DNA of 64,000 nt. Origin: Histomonas meleagridis. Its lineage: Eukaryota; Parabasalia; Tritrichomonadida; Dientamoebidae. The notes below the pieces were generated by a model. It did no database searches. It saw only the letters and a list, made by a program, of their open reading frames with translations, and was not told the origin of the DNA. The position numbers and the translations under genes were made by a program. Of this stretch, positions 15,001 through 20,866 are shown piece by piece (position 1 is the stretch's first letter; every line of letters begins with the position of its first letter). The DNA is taken from the NCBI GenBank assembly GCA_020186115.1, contig WSYJ01000169.1, positions 1 through 64,000 on the forward strand, given 5' to 3'.

Positions 15001-15253
15001 AAAGGCACTGAGAGAAGGCGTAGTGGTAATATGTAAAGGTGCAAACGCATTAGCAAACTCCGCAGAAACTGCTTTGAACAATAAGAGAGAACAAAGGAAG
15101 AAACAAGAAGAAGCTGCAAAGAAGGGCGGCGCTGTCGTGAGAGTTGGAACAACAAAGGAAAGTTTGCTCAAGAGATTGGAGCTCGAGTCAAGAGTCATTA
15201 GAGCACGTATCATACTCGAGAAGTCTGAGAAGAATCTCGCTGAACTTGGATGA
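3..15253 (+). CDS. Giant talin-like protein, tandem FERM units plus I/LWEQ end (whole-gene span, 5' partial, frame-broken)
   Basis: I read 3-15253 as one gene cut into pieces by frame shifts. Talins link membrane receptors to actin: a FERM head binds membrane and receptor tails, a helical rod binds partners, and a C-terminal I/LWEQ module binds F-actin. Here the head is repeated: F0/F1/F2/F3-like segments occur about four times (3-1020, 1021-2100, 2200-3420, 3420-4490), recognised by recurring motifs such as LDxxxSIPEQ before an FRRRF strand and NDQTLAS at the end of F0. The rod follows (about 4490-14400) and the protein ends in an I/LWEQ-like helix. The first visible segment is an F1, so the true start lies left of the window. 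Breaks at 691, 748, 926, 986, 2084, 2234, 3051, 3217, 3439 and 13706 are each repaired by removing one base from a homopolymer run. Whether these are sequence errors or real decay is unresolved. Confidence 0.75.
12..722 (+). CDS. Talin-like gene, FERM unit 1 (F1-F2-F3 part)
   Basis: This 236-codon stretch opens in an F1-like ubiquitin fold whose end carries the talin-type pattern RPLDTRFSIPEQ followed by the strand LLFKRRFYI. An F2-like helical part with AIELAILFLYG follows, then the first strands of F3 (AIGPMTIYI). The ATG at 12 is probably internal: the same position in unit 2 is preceded by an F0 domain, and the frame is open leftward to the window edge. The frame is lost after an A6 run at 691-696; dropping one A continues F3 into the next segment. 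Confidence 0.6.
   Translation: MRILFTDGSTKTLLLDITKKIEEITPILFEKLALPNIAGYTLYSLEDEKNPRPLDTRFSIPEQCTTYDQLLFKRRFYILSGEVLQTSKAIFTTLNDCREKLIDPNGLVRISEEQAIELAILFLYGTAKDPNEIKQRKVFEFDQLIPPYIKVDKKFEAKFKKSFEQYPPTERIIAAKLYLGMVRKLPGFGEERFQGLMTEVTQGVNSRTYGATLAIGPMTIYIILANQKRTTLCYYL
746..952 (+). CDS. Talin-like gene, end of FERM unit 1 (F3) and linker
   Basis: This 68-codon piece holds the last F3 strands and the closing helix of the first FERM unit, followed by a charged K/E/Q-rich linker. It is not a separate gene. The entering frame is restored by removing one G from GGG at 748-750, and the leaving frame by removing one A from A5 at 926-930. The homologous stretch of unit 2 (about 1900-2090) has the same order of elements. 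Confidence 0.5.
   Translation: MGHKLVLKFVNSKTSKIISIEFKLREIDTVLMLLNYNIKIIRDLMLAKQREQRKEQEDTIKKITWWIC
937..2124 (+). CDS. Talin-like gene, FERM unit 2 (complete F0-F1-F2-F3)
   Basis: This is the best preserved FERM unit. True sense begins at about 992, after a T6 run (986-991) that must lose one T. F0 (about 1020-1230) ends with WVLNDQTLASANPYRGT. F1 (about 1230-1480) ends with the SIPEQ motif and FRRRFFI strand. F2 (about 1480-1810) has the helical NALELMYYAL pattern. F3 (about 1810-2070) ends with a helix. It stops in an A10 run (2084-2093). The GTG at 937 is only the beginning of the open frame. Confidence 0.65.
   Translation: MVDLLMKTVLFVKQCLIFYVSSDLEKRVNLPKVWLETIRTGKEVADTLVPIMKLDPKIEYAILLWILKESYKWVLNDQTLASANPYRGTILFVIEAFPRIKIYFSMGKTKVMILPIVKKVEELIPIVAKGNGLAHYLGFTLYLPSKDGQPPKPLDTNISIPEQATRYSELEFRRRFFIITKSELEDPVSLYQAFCDVRELILSGRLALSQDNALELMYYALVADGPTVLTPTTIPNENSFPAYLPVNMKVNYKTGKNKINEFLNTIPVEGKINAMIKYIQKARSLPQFGCEEFQVILVEEKNGHTTRTNVILFCGPYKVFVMDENRKNVLVNVPYQKFIKLETFGIELSIKYCTEEFTAGYCNIESERAEEIASLILSYLNLQKKNINAKDSRYR
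2175..3074 (+). CDS. Talin-like gene, FERM unit 3
   Basis: The real reading enters from the frame at 2099-2240 and joins this one when one A is removed from A4 at 2234-2237. F0 runs from about 2210 to 2400 and shows the WVTDDVVLGALNP pattern. F1 (about 2400-2620) ends with LALTVPEQ and FRRRALLF, and F2 runs to about 2960. F3 is cut at 3051-3056, where CCCTTT needs one base fewer to continue as a GVHIYDPSTQT strand. The sequence follows unit 2 domain by domain but is clearly diverged, so the repetition is old. Confidence 0.6.
   Translation: MIMHKDIVMIKEIQVKKLYVKACQFLGLDPTGQYSALLRISDDDFRWVTDDVVLGALNPFDGVTIHLYYTYMPVQIHTDTFDREMLINVEKTVYQLINEIAFKMYVDFPLGYTLYARDETGEFPLDLALTVPEQVLDFDKMTFRRRALLFTKDDIISPYTSEQLYPDVVRSVLSGIPDVNDNNAIELAVYHALTLYPSPEEAANIQIDNIAELLPSNYKLKHKIFNKIKELITSYSGQFLQHQAIMKYIFTARMLNHFGCEIYSGKLEEKSEVDSKSAKKQKKLLRVNIAIGPFRCTYL
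3075..4131 (+). pseudogene. Talin-like gene, heavily frame-broken end of unit 3 and start of unit 4
   Basis: No long ORF is present, but pieces in changing frames give the F3 end of unit 3 and F0-F1-F2 of unit 4: the DQTLASVSP signature near 3560, an F1 piece with AYTLYEV and RRPLDF near 3730-3790, and the F2 piece at 3861-4085 (EEQAFELAILSLYA). Extra bases at A4 3217-3220 and A4 3439-3442 explain two breaks. In-frame TGA codons near 3280, 3550 and 3759 add more. The density of lesions is the highest in the gene, which fits either decay or a poorly polished stretch. Confidence 0.55.
4132..13731 (+). CDS. Talin-like gene, end of FERM unit 4 and 3100-residue rod
   Basis: An uninterrupted ORF of 3199 codons. 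The first 120 residues are the F2 end and F3 of FERM unit 4 (LVGYGSETYKC, then strands and a closing helix to about 4490). The rest is rod: helical, rich in L, I, Q, N, S and K, without cysteine-rich or catalytic motifs, with irregular amphipathic helices separated by proline or glycine turns, as in talin rod bundles. Q-rich tracts occur around 9900-10560. Codons are almost all A/T-ending. The ATG at 4132 is internal to F2 and not a natural start. The frame ends after A5 at 13706-13710; one A fewer continues into the C-terminal part. Finding no break in 9.6 kb contrasts with the first 4 kb. Confidence 0.75.
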   Translation: MLPINSMVRYIILANNLVGYGSETYKCYYTDIINVNKKARRECTISLSPYNITINGVQKQKQYCIIYWPKLNSYLRHEDTVELTFNDENGIYCDIEIESEEHSREIYSFINDLIELLNMPEFRDFPNFLDIALDDINEGYDDILNMLDRNALLNDTDVNPADSFDDLNTQYDDKLFNKKEDNIDWRLLSDALMYKRGDGLLDALLDQLNIMSDGLNTSDPNDLYGQLNFLHDQLKQYLDGCDDETKQIFLPLLDSLDSLRKRFQDIAGNDLDITPYIGEIRSKINELKAAIEPAKKKLELALSSLDIKLRNSFVSTDAGSVIPVRVSPLREDQCLANALLNISDLQEILVTQLQKNYPLYAKFLDNPNQLTKQLLMSSSTLTQIASNLLKANGNPEMMRKHLIPQLNDILKQLNAVGNVITKAKEKGINIPEIENLYHDLIGKIESLLKSDVLNNYKQDRTTQFYQFYPGDHRLLEKAIQILQNNVITSSQLMNDQQIASNKSITSYLRPKVEELDHDSQSLQIAFENLNIDALNDGNRTQAIEALQNTLQNYQLLEQQFSKMSNVPLGLTSFIQKLQQDVPELTKILYSLSTVNITPQNVQRVSDDLTTIWNRYASLPPEIILKLTDNQRTSLGHSVGKIKDVLNTIDKILPNFMNNPTSGQCVYSAQQSILKVHDLLPEIHSFVNQLSDITNDPTYPVLYERLITNVKSTLSEQPLSEEFSHLNHLKKFQQLQGETARVLNLMAISSENPYIKINKELHEKLEFQATQLKTNYLTQVQTRDELHERPFANENILSAVNVVNKLQQIVERIQPTSRKVSDLTNNLQLEQMTNHLLTSAIDALNAIRKAKCEPFRRLPTQNMVNALEKALDGFQQSLQELEKLPEISQNENLKSIFGKYITLNDEIDKELRAMATKPNMNLYKLASKLEKELIQITPTLSQVQAFKANKKHQDRLNELSNVLGETLQEIIPTFEDCKNLIRNYVPILNECSNVFKGHLNNPKVKQNQIASTILNDWVDNAITSYNVLMEHLNDPKYGIQHATEDKNIMLKLLDKYAQIPPDLRQCLTPKEIEDLAKLLGRLAESAHNAINGIRQLPGLKRPKSDPSQFAKIEAIEELSESIPKLGKQIESLRQFYKELVDTNTLYDRPNALKLTTEIEQQLGLVKIDQFKPDADENQLMKTLSDLKEKMNFVISSSELISPIIHDPYIGRNTRIVNDNINTILHILENPHLNLNTSKEFVDTVLPMLKKIQPQSHEFIKRQDVLSNQALLDYSKTLDTTIDKSIVILPESIDKPRKLQMTLDELYQSTSLLIPLLQENPDHESYLQAVNKLFDLLNDYTSLQKVEIRYSDAIKLKKPILSDKQVKELADQTFSAFESRNNEVEPELFENLTDNLGFINDHQEQVPVYISHAALLITPSMQTHELVRLSDSLRTVISCSSEGLANDLYEKLAVKTSVRAALQLIQLEKSLEFLEQRVEQFSNMFDDETKFYLAKLQNAIKRSDTSLILQCQSLPTAVFNYQPLHNIDDSLQLLLKKVSNIAAIKPIVQPLQDCGKDFSDWVFQTDLSMMAYFQNHIDDIVSKTEDLISKDKSHKLPAALSGFVRQAVSNLKFKERGISYDMPTIKQLSNLIINYQSDLYPQILKALPESDDTKQLQNHIQALEKIKPIIKYWQSPIQNLTNQGLRSNVISSLCTSIKSTNNIKNTNENNPEEIPLDFALGSAKISSLLQNLTDAIDKNIPVKEVHEKSIKSSELAKSIIDSKNPSQTKIDIESLINCLTQSEELINKVIPIDYNSIDEIDKISDLESLFSMISDKEALNLVKEAAKYLEKLIASIPKLSNEQRSSDTNKFNTKLDIKLSNGKTMQLPKHSLHSSNIDQSLNDPIISVDPKEYDELLNKLEDLIYLTDEPTTDKQNSTIAQIERTMLSQRISQLQQQQISEFPDVVKNISSINSKVLPITNITSDQASSSINSIQQQFEALQSSSELHKLQSRLSPDQILSQQLLLTHNLTQAIDRNVDLPIQSHVEQTNAIQQQLFKSIMDKLQTGNLPNTSIKSDDLSASIQRGYSQLALINELITIQQQLSVNIPDLFKFVQSPEGLQLLSSPITPHQLLEQQQNILKQVNLVSSPELLNAFQKNLLPEQIIIQQRILQHSLKLLTGEFGQSLMSSESGKDDVSKTAIFASLNSLQQEIIKENPEVLKLNYYVNPSDILEAQQFSYDLLNRLTCMQKISDIQQKQLTTNKNAAQIIPKLNQPTNSNILNARQISMQSKSLITQFNDPTKILQLTQQLSAQELLEQQQILSAIKSILTNPELLNKYCPGINKSIDLNSKMNQLFNQLQDQQNNLLRKTTKPLDGIKPLIDSQIMNGYEKTNSKLTNLNRIEQVKTLLKTFNTITPDLSKQILTAKPTFSSEQLETTRAILERLIELSSSNLSNVTDLINNLTKDDQKRVYSLLVKEVSKLNKFDPYIAELLQKQSRIFDMAAIIQRQPGIGIVSVSTKDLPQIEKADQIEKKVKSLQENIIVKGVQNKLIKLMEARNDLNPMLASITDEDKNNALKNITANDVPKFSSSLIQQVKVLNDNSKLNNILEHTNKDQLIVEQVMLQQIITDESKESKDAKLNGIKLVNVTNSLQTTIIKSTEQAIEHQKPTLVSSIQVLTPIKPLTNTKIKTASKLSDEQFARTCLTEKLENIKLKQLKGIKGLDEFVHNTSTYETATSDPFTQDEVIDYQDMLKSLITIDAKAEDVLQTYQKQTKETNTRGLTVLTNLTDTITPKDINIVTELEKDNLTDELKSFFDKSINYDDLIIGQVMDVKIPSEKQNASRVASAYQGLITIVPTMYNIPSEEVKSILIAENKEALNIVNQIYDSKSTSYSNQIRKLVEIAPQLVASYSRVSSSLKPQVKSQLKLNPLNIMSSIEALQNASCVKSTQETASNFRKLLADLYSTFQNIDSAIVENKDENPISSTVNCFASMAKAIQNQDIDLMNKEIIQFKGLNIHSLSFGTNDSYLKAMEPKINKILPLVEKSYAIHGKISPELLKSLTELRTDLITIINKETKNPYELIEKLKTATDVQKVISNSMQKIGVSTKNLIESVQNRNKSSKTQAIAEIIEYVSNSIAAIFQGLNVTSCENDSIYNDCIRIFDSSLISVRSMIDILKTSAVSSTSIRRSTRSFNRMFDSMLDIMEDTNIPIYKQKAYIRYR
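13711..15253 (+). CDS. Talin-like gene, C-terminal rod and I/LWEQ actin-binding end
   Basis: Continuation of the giant gene in the next frame (joined at A5 13706-13710). The segment is helical throughout. The final 100 or so residues have the form of the talin/HIP1R I/LWEQ (THATCH) module: a long alanine-rich helix (EGVVVICKGANALANSAE), a basic stretch (KKGGAVVRVG), then a closing LELESRVIRARIILEKSEK helix that resembles the LELExELExAR helix ending talins. This module binds F-actin and dimerises. From about 14440 onward codon choice becomes much richer in G and C (CTC, GAG, GCG, GTC) than in the preceding 14 kb. The gene ends with TGA at 15251. Confidence 0.7.
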
Positions 15254-15606
15254 AATGAGGAGAAAATTTAACTAAAAAATTAATTAAAATTACTGTGATG
15301 TTTTATACAGAAGAATATGGAAACATTTGAAAAGATCGAATGCGTCCTCATGTAATTACTTCTTTAATATAAACTTCGCAAGCAAATATATTATTCTGGA
15401 CATGAGTTTCCAAATATTTGGTGTGAAACTTGTATAATTTACATGGAGAAAAACGACAAAAAGTGCAAACGTTGTACAGTTGTGTAATGCTTTGAAATGA
15501 TGCTGTAAACAGCTGCCGATGGATTTTTCTATAGAACGATAATGAATTTTTGAGTGAAAAAGTTTTCTTGCATTGAATTACCTTATTTACAGTTTGGACA
15601 ATCCTG
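15254..15606. other. Intergenic, 353 bp
   Basis: AT-rich spacer between the talin-like gene and the broken glycosidase-like gene. A minus-strand ORF of about 100 codons (15348-15671) crosses it, with a CxxC...H...H spacing that faintly recalls a zinc finger, but it starts inside the neighbouring gene and matches nothing I recognise. No RNA gene seen. Confidence 0.4.
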
Positions 15607-17963
15607 GTGTTTCTGTTTTTCTTCCTTTCTCTAACTGAAATTACTCGTTTCAGTACTTGGTGTAATGGCATTTCAACAGGAGATTGCGAAACTGAACTCC
15701 AACAAACAGATAATGAATTTTCTTTTTCACATATTGGTGAAAAAGATTATTCTGTTACATCACCTCGTATCTCATGGCATCCTGGTGATGAAGTAACTGT
15801 TACTGGCGATGTTTTTTATATAAAAGGAGATGCTAAATTTCAAATCATTCCATACGATTTTAATAATGAACCAGATTGGTCATTTCAATCTTATCCAGTT
15901 GTTGATTCACCTGGCGAATATACTACATATACTAGAAAATGGATTATTCCAGGAAATTCACGTAATTTCACATTTCGTTTTGTCGGAAGTAATATTACCA
16001 ATTTTAAGTTTAAATCTATAAAGTGGGATATAACTGGTCACTACGATGCACCCACAATTCGAAATGTCGAACTTGAAAATTCAAACATCAAATTAACATA
16101 TGATACTCTTTTATTAAATATGACAATTTATGATAAAACCACTCAACGAACTTGACTCAACGTAGACAAACTATTGGTGGCACTACAATAAATTTAAAAA
16201 CGACCAGTAGTTCAATTTCTATTGATACAATTACACCCAGATAATCTTATTCACTTTAATATTGAACTTTTTAGAGGATGGATTTCGATCTACAGTTGCT
16301 CTTGATAACAATGACTCCGAAATTCTTCCACCAGATTATCCGTTTCCATTTATCTCTTCACTTGGAGATCGTATTGTACTTCCATACTGTGAAGGCATCA
16401 CACTTCCTGTTGATTTAACCGAACTTCTTGGACGTGATGAATTTTATTATAGTATTTATAGTTTATCAATGGGATTTGTTGGTCAAACAAATGATCAAAG
16501 TTCAATGATAATAATATTTGAAACGCCTTATGATAGTTCAGTAGCCGTTGTCCGTTATAATGAAGAATATTTATATATTAAACCACGATTTAGTCTTGAG
16601 AAAGGCCGTTTTTCATATCCTCGAAAACTTCGTTATGTCTTTTTAGAAGGAAATCATGTTTCTATAGCCAAAAGATATCGAAAATATGCGCAAGAAAAAG
16701 GATATTTAGTACCATTTACAGAGAAAATTAAAACTCGTCCAAACGTTGATAAATTAATTGGCGCAGTTAATGTATGGACTGTTGGTAGTTTTAATATTAA
16801 TAAAATCAAATTATATACCGAAATGCAATCGTTAGGAATCGAACGAATATTATCATCAGGTGGAGGATCAATCAGTGAAGTTAATTATATGAATAATAAT
16901 ATGACTAATATCCTTTCAAGTCGATATGATATTTATCAAGATCAAATGGATCCCGAAAATATTATCAAAGGTTATGTAAGTAATTCGACAGCATATTTTT
17001 ATGATGCATTTCCTGATGATGTTATTGTTGATGAAAATAATCAAATAATTACTTCATGGTCAGTAAATAATTTATCATGTCCAGCAGGTTCAACACTTGA
17101 AGAATGTCCACGAGTTGGTTGTCCAGTATTATGTGACTTAAGAGCGCCTGAATATGCAAAGAAGAAACTTGATAAAGAAATTTCTTCTGGTTATAACTTC
17201 ACAACACGATTTATTGATACGACATTTGCATCACCTTATCGTGAATGTTATCATCCAGATCATCCTATGACTCGAACAATGTCATTAGAAGCACGAATCG
17301 AACTTTTAAAGGAATATACAAATCGTGGATTTGTTGTAGGAACAGAGAATGGTAAAGAACAAGCTATACCTAATTGCGATTTCTTTGAAGGAATGATGAG
17401 TCCTGGCGAATATAGAGTACCTAACTCTGGAAGAGATTTAGAAACAGTGTTTACTTATGTTCCTGAAGAAACTCAATATATGGTTGATGAAACTTTACGA
17501 ATTCCTTTGTTCGAACTTGTTTATCATGATTGTGTTATAAGTTATTGGTATTGGGGAGATCATAATTCGAAAGTAATTCCTCAATGGGATAAAAGAGATT
17601 TGTTTAATCGATTATATGGAACTCCGCCAATGTTTTTGTTTAATCAAACAATTTGGGAAAGATATAAAAAATAGATTCGTTCAATCTTATAAAACTGCAG
17701 AAGAAATTTCTTATTTAACTGGATATTATGAAATGACTGATCATAAATATTTGTCTGATGATTGGAAAGTACAACAAACAGTGTTCGGTAATAATAGGGT
17801 TATTGTCACCGTAAATTTCGGTGATAAAAAATTCGGAGGTATTGAACCAATGAGTAGTACTGTCGTCGTTTATACAGATGCACCTCCTTGGGCAATTGCT
17901 GTAATTGTAATTGCTGCTGTGGTAATTGATGGAATAACTTTTCTTAAAAAAAGACTCCAATGA
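15607..17963 (+). pseudogene. Membrane-anchored glycosidase-like protein, broken by frame shifts
   Basis: Three overlapping frames (15607-16155, 16262-17674, 17616-17963) read as one protein of about 780 residues. Seen: a hydrophobic N-terminal stretch like a signal peptide, beta-rich domains, a TIM-barrel-like part with KYAQEKGY then DKLIGAVNVW and the late motif VYHDCVISYWYWGDHN, and a C-terminal membrane span (PPWAIAVIVIAAVVIDGI). The pattern resembles uncharacterised GH101/DUF5696-type proteins common in gut bacteria, which would fit a carbohydrate-active ectoenzyme acquired by transfer; this is from memory of the family. Frames join if one T is dropped at the T5 near 16270 and one A at the A6 near 17667; the first gap (16155-16262) needs both a gain and a loss. 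No in-frame ATG exists upstream (15607 is GTG), so the 5' end is missing or shifted. Confidence 0.5.
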
Positions 17964-18055
17964 AGATTAAAAATAATGTGACTTAAATAAATATTAATAT
18001 AAATGATGGAAATTTCTGTATTTAACAGATCACATTAATATAAAACATACTTTCC

Positions 18056-18395
18056 ACTGGTTTTCTGGTGTCTTTATTCCTGTATTTTATAATCTTCTAT
18101 GTGTTACATATTTTCCTTGATTTACCTCGTACGATTTCAAACATTGGTTGGGGCTATAGTCTTCTTTTTTTATTTTATTACCACATGTGTTTCCATTGGA
18201 ACACTTACAAGTATTTGTGTTATTGCCACTAATGGAGAAATGAAAGAAGGCGGATGTTATTATTTATTATCACGTACACTTGGTCCCGAAATTGGGGCTG
18301 CCATTGGTATTACTATTGTTATAGCGCATTCTACCTCTGTATCTCTTCGATTACATTATGTTTCTCTTCTTATCACAAATTTTTTATACATCAAA
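18056..18395 (+). pseudogene. SLC12 cation-chloride cotransporter fragment
   Basis: In two frames this short stretch carries the N-terminal hallmark of SLC12 transporters (Na/K-Cl cotransport): the GVFIPVFYNLLCVTYFL membrane span, a second span, then ATNGEMKEGGCYYLLSRTLG followed by PEIGAAIG, the conserved region of TM3. The rest of the transporter (normally 10-12 spans) is absent. Similarity ends at about 18395, where sequence shared with the 3' flanks of ankyrin genes begins. A frame shift lies near 18115. This is a truncated remnant. Confidence 0.65.
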
Positions 18396-18451
18396 ACCAC
18401 TTTTGTCGTCACTTTATTGGGATCGCGTTTTATGGCAATTTCTTTTAATTA
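18391..18451 (-). repeat. Conserved 3' flank block of ankyrin genes, copy A
   Basis: About 50 bp just downstream of the stop of the minus-strand ankyrin array. It matches the flanks at 25924-25985 and 63741-63786, including a CGCGATCCCAATAAAGTGA core read in gene orientation. It contains AATAAA and could carry the 3' end signal. It sits directly against the SLC12 remnant. Confidence 0.6.
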
Positions 18452-19250
18452 GCCCCTTTTTCATTTAGTAATTTAACTATTTCTGTATGACCATTTGAAG
18501 ATGCACAAATAAGTGCTGTATCAAATAATTTATATAATTTCCAAATATTATTTTGAAATATCAAATTATTAAAAATAAATATTAAATAAAACAAATAAAT
18601 AGATTTAGCATTAATATCAATTCCTTCTTGTTCAAGAAGTAATTTAACTATTTCTGTATGACCATTTGAAGATGCACAAATAAGTGCTGTTCTAAATAAT
18701 TTATATAATTTCCAAATATTATTTTGAAATATTAAATTATTAAAATAAATATTAAATAAAACAAATAAATATCCTGAGCATTAATATCAATTCCTTTTTG
18801 TTCAAGAAGTAACTTAACTATTTCTGTACGACCATTATAAGATGCATAAATAAGTGCTGTTCTAAATAATTTAAATAATTTCCAAATATTATTTGTAAAT
18901 ATAAAATTATTAAAATAAATATTAAATAAAACAAATAAATATTTTTAGCATTAATATCAATTCCTTTTTGTTCAAGAAGTAATTTAACTATTTCTGTATG
19001 ACTATTCCAAGATGCAAAAATAAGTGCTGAACTATTTAATTTAAATAATTTCCAAATATTATTTTAAAATCGAAAATTATTAAAATAAATTTCAAATAAA
19101 ATAAAAAAATATTTTTAGCATTAATATCATTTCCTTCTTGTTCAAGAAGTAATTTAACTATTTCGGCGTAACCAAATTCAGATGCACAAATAAGTGCTGT
19201 ATAAATTAATTTACATAATTTCCAGATATTATTTTAAATTATCAAATTAT
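18452..19250 (-). repeat. Tandem ankyrin-repeat array of DUF3447 gene A (degenerate frame)
   Basis: Five or six tandem units on the minus strand. Each encodes one ankyrin repeat (TALICASSNGHTEIVKLLL, then EQEGIDINAKD) followed by an AT-rich spacer of about 70 bp encoding IYLFYLxF...IFQNNIWKL. Most units are not a multiple of three, so the frame changes from unit to unit; the unit near 18510-18680 has one extra T and stays open through the spacer. The last repeat ends just before a stop at about 18451. Confidence 0.65.
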
Positions 19251-20511
19251 TGAAATTAATATCAAACAAAATAAATAAATATCTTTAACATTAATATCAA
19301 TTCCTTCTTGATTTAAAAGATATTCTACGAGTTCAATGTTCCCTAATTCGGGAGAGTATGCAAAAATATTTTTTGGAATTGGATTTTCTTTCAGAAAATA
19401 CTTAATGAGATAAAGATTTCCAATTTTTACCATATTATTGAGAATATTTTCATTTATTTTCATTCCATTTTTCTGTAAAAACATAAAAACTTCAATGTTC
19501 CAAAACATAATACATAGAGAGCCTAATTTTTCTATATCATCAATTTCGATAATTTTATTTTCATAAAGATAATTAAAAATATCATTTCGATGAAATTTAA
19601 TTGCTGTTTCATATGCATTTTTAAATGATGAATGATTTTGTTCACATAAATGAATAATTTCAATGTTTCCACCTGCAATTGCATATTTACCTGTGTTTTC
19701 TACATTTGCACCATTCATAAGTAAATGTTTAAAACATTTAATTGAAGAAAAAAATGCTGCATAATCAATTAATGAAACATTTTCTTCATTAATAAATGAA
19801 CATCTTTCATAAACTGATGGTTCAATTATTTGATTAAAATCAAATTTTGGTTGTGATGTTATTTCTTGAAGTTTTTCTATTTCATCATTTCGAATTATTT
19901 TTGCAATTTCATTTGGATTATGTCCTTCTTTGATTAATTTCTTATGAAGTTCCCAATCATTCTTTGATAATTCTTCATAATTAGCAATGATTTGGTTAAA
20001 AGAGCTAAAATTTTTTTGTTTATAAATTTCTTCTTTAGACATATAATGGATAAAATATGGATTTTTCTCATCTTTCAATATTTTTTAGATCAAGAATATT
20101 ATTTTCATACATTTTCAAAAGTGGATAATATAATTTTTGCTTGTAAATTCCTGTGTAATTTGGATCGAGGTCAATAAATTTTGCAAAAAGAAGGAAATTA
20201 GTAAAAACATCAAAAATTTTAGATTTGACTTTATTGGTTTCTTGAAATTTTTCAATTTCTTTCATAAAATTCAAATATATATCGAAATCATTCTTTTCAA
20301 TAAAAACACAGATAATAACATAATGACTCATAACAATATTAAATGAATATGGATAACTATAATCAAATATGGAAATAATTGATTGAGCTGCTTGAGAAAT
20401 ATTTTCTTTATTTAAACCAAATATGATTTGTTGAATTGATTTAATGATTTTCATTTCTTTTGTTCCTGGTTTTTGATTGTTTTCTTGTAAGTTACTCTTT
20501 TTCTCCAACAT
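19242..20511 (-). pseudogene. DUF3447/ankyrin protein A, one frame shift in the N-terminal half
   Basis: Member of the trichomonad-expanded DUF3447 family: an N-terminal helical domain (20068-20511) then the DUF3447 core with conserved NDWELHKKLIKEGHNPNEI, IIRNDEIEKLQEI, DFNQIIEPSVYERC and YAIAGGNIEIIHLCEQNHSS, ending in the first ankyrin repeats. No catalytic motif; a protein-interaction scaffold is likely but unproven. The two halves join if one A is removed from the A6 run at about 20080-20086. I chose the ATG at 20511 (MLEKKSNLQ) over a GTG further upstream. Its closest relative in the window is gene B at 23828, in opposite orientation. Confidence 0.65.
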
Positions 20512-20866
20512 GAAACAAAAAAAAATGTCAGTTTTAACTCCCCTCAAATCAATTTGCCACACATCATCTCATATAAATAGATTTTATCAAAGGGCTATGA
20601 AATGTAAAGGGAAATAGGCTGAGAAAAAAATTATTACGTTTACAAGCTATCATTTATTTATGGTAATCTTTAATTAAAAATTTCTTGAGTGTAAAAGAAT
20701 AGATCTTTAATAAATAATAAAACTTTTATTGAGGAGTTACAAGATTTATAACAAAATAAATAATATTACGACAAAAATGTCACTCATAAAAAAAAGTAAA
20801 TACAATAAGCGATGGTTTACATAGCAACATATTAAAAGTTAATTTATCTTCATAATTTTTTATATG
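20512..20866. other. Intergenic, 355 bp
   Basis: AT-rich spacer between the start of ankyrin gene A and the 3' end of the four-span membrane protein. No ORF, RNA or repeat recognised. Confidence 0.4.

Noticed and set aside
13639-15213. Several minus-strand ORFs of 60-131 codons opposite the talin C-terminus
   Set aside because: Shadows of a helical coding frame, with S/L/F-rich composition.
15348-15671. Minus-strand ORF of about 107 codons with a zinc-finger-like C..C...H..H spacing
   Set aside because: It overlaps the start of the glycosidase-like gene, has no recognisable domain and its composition looks random.
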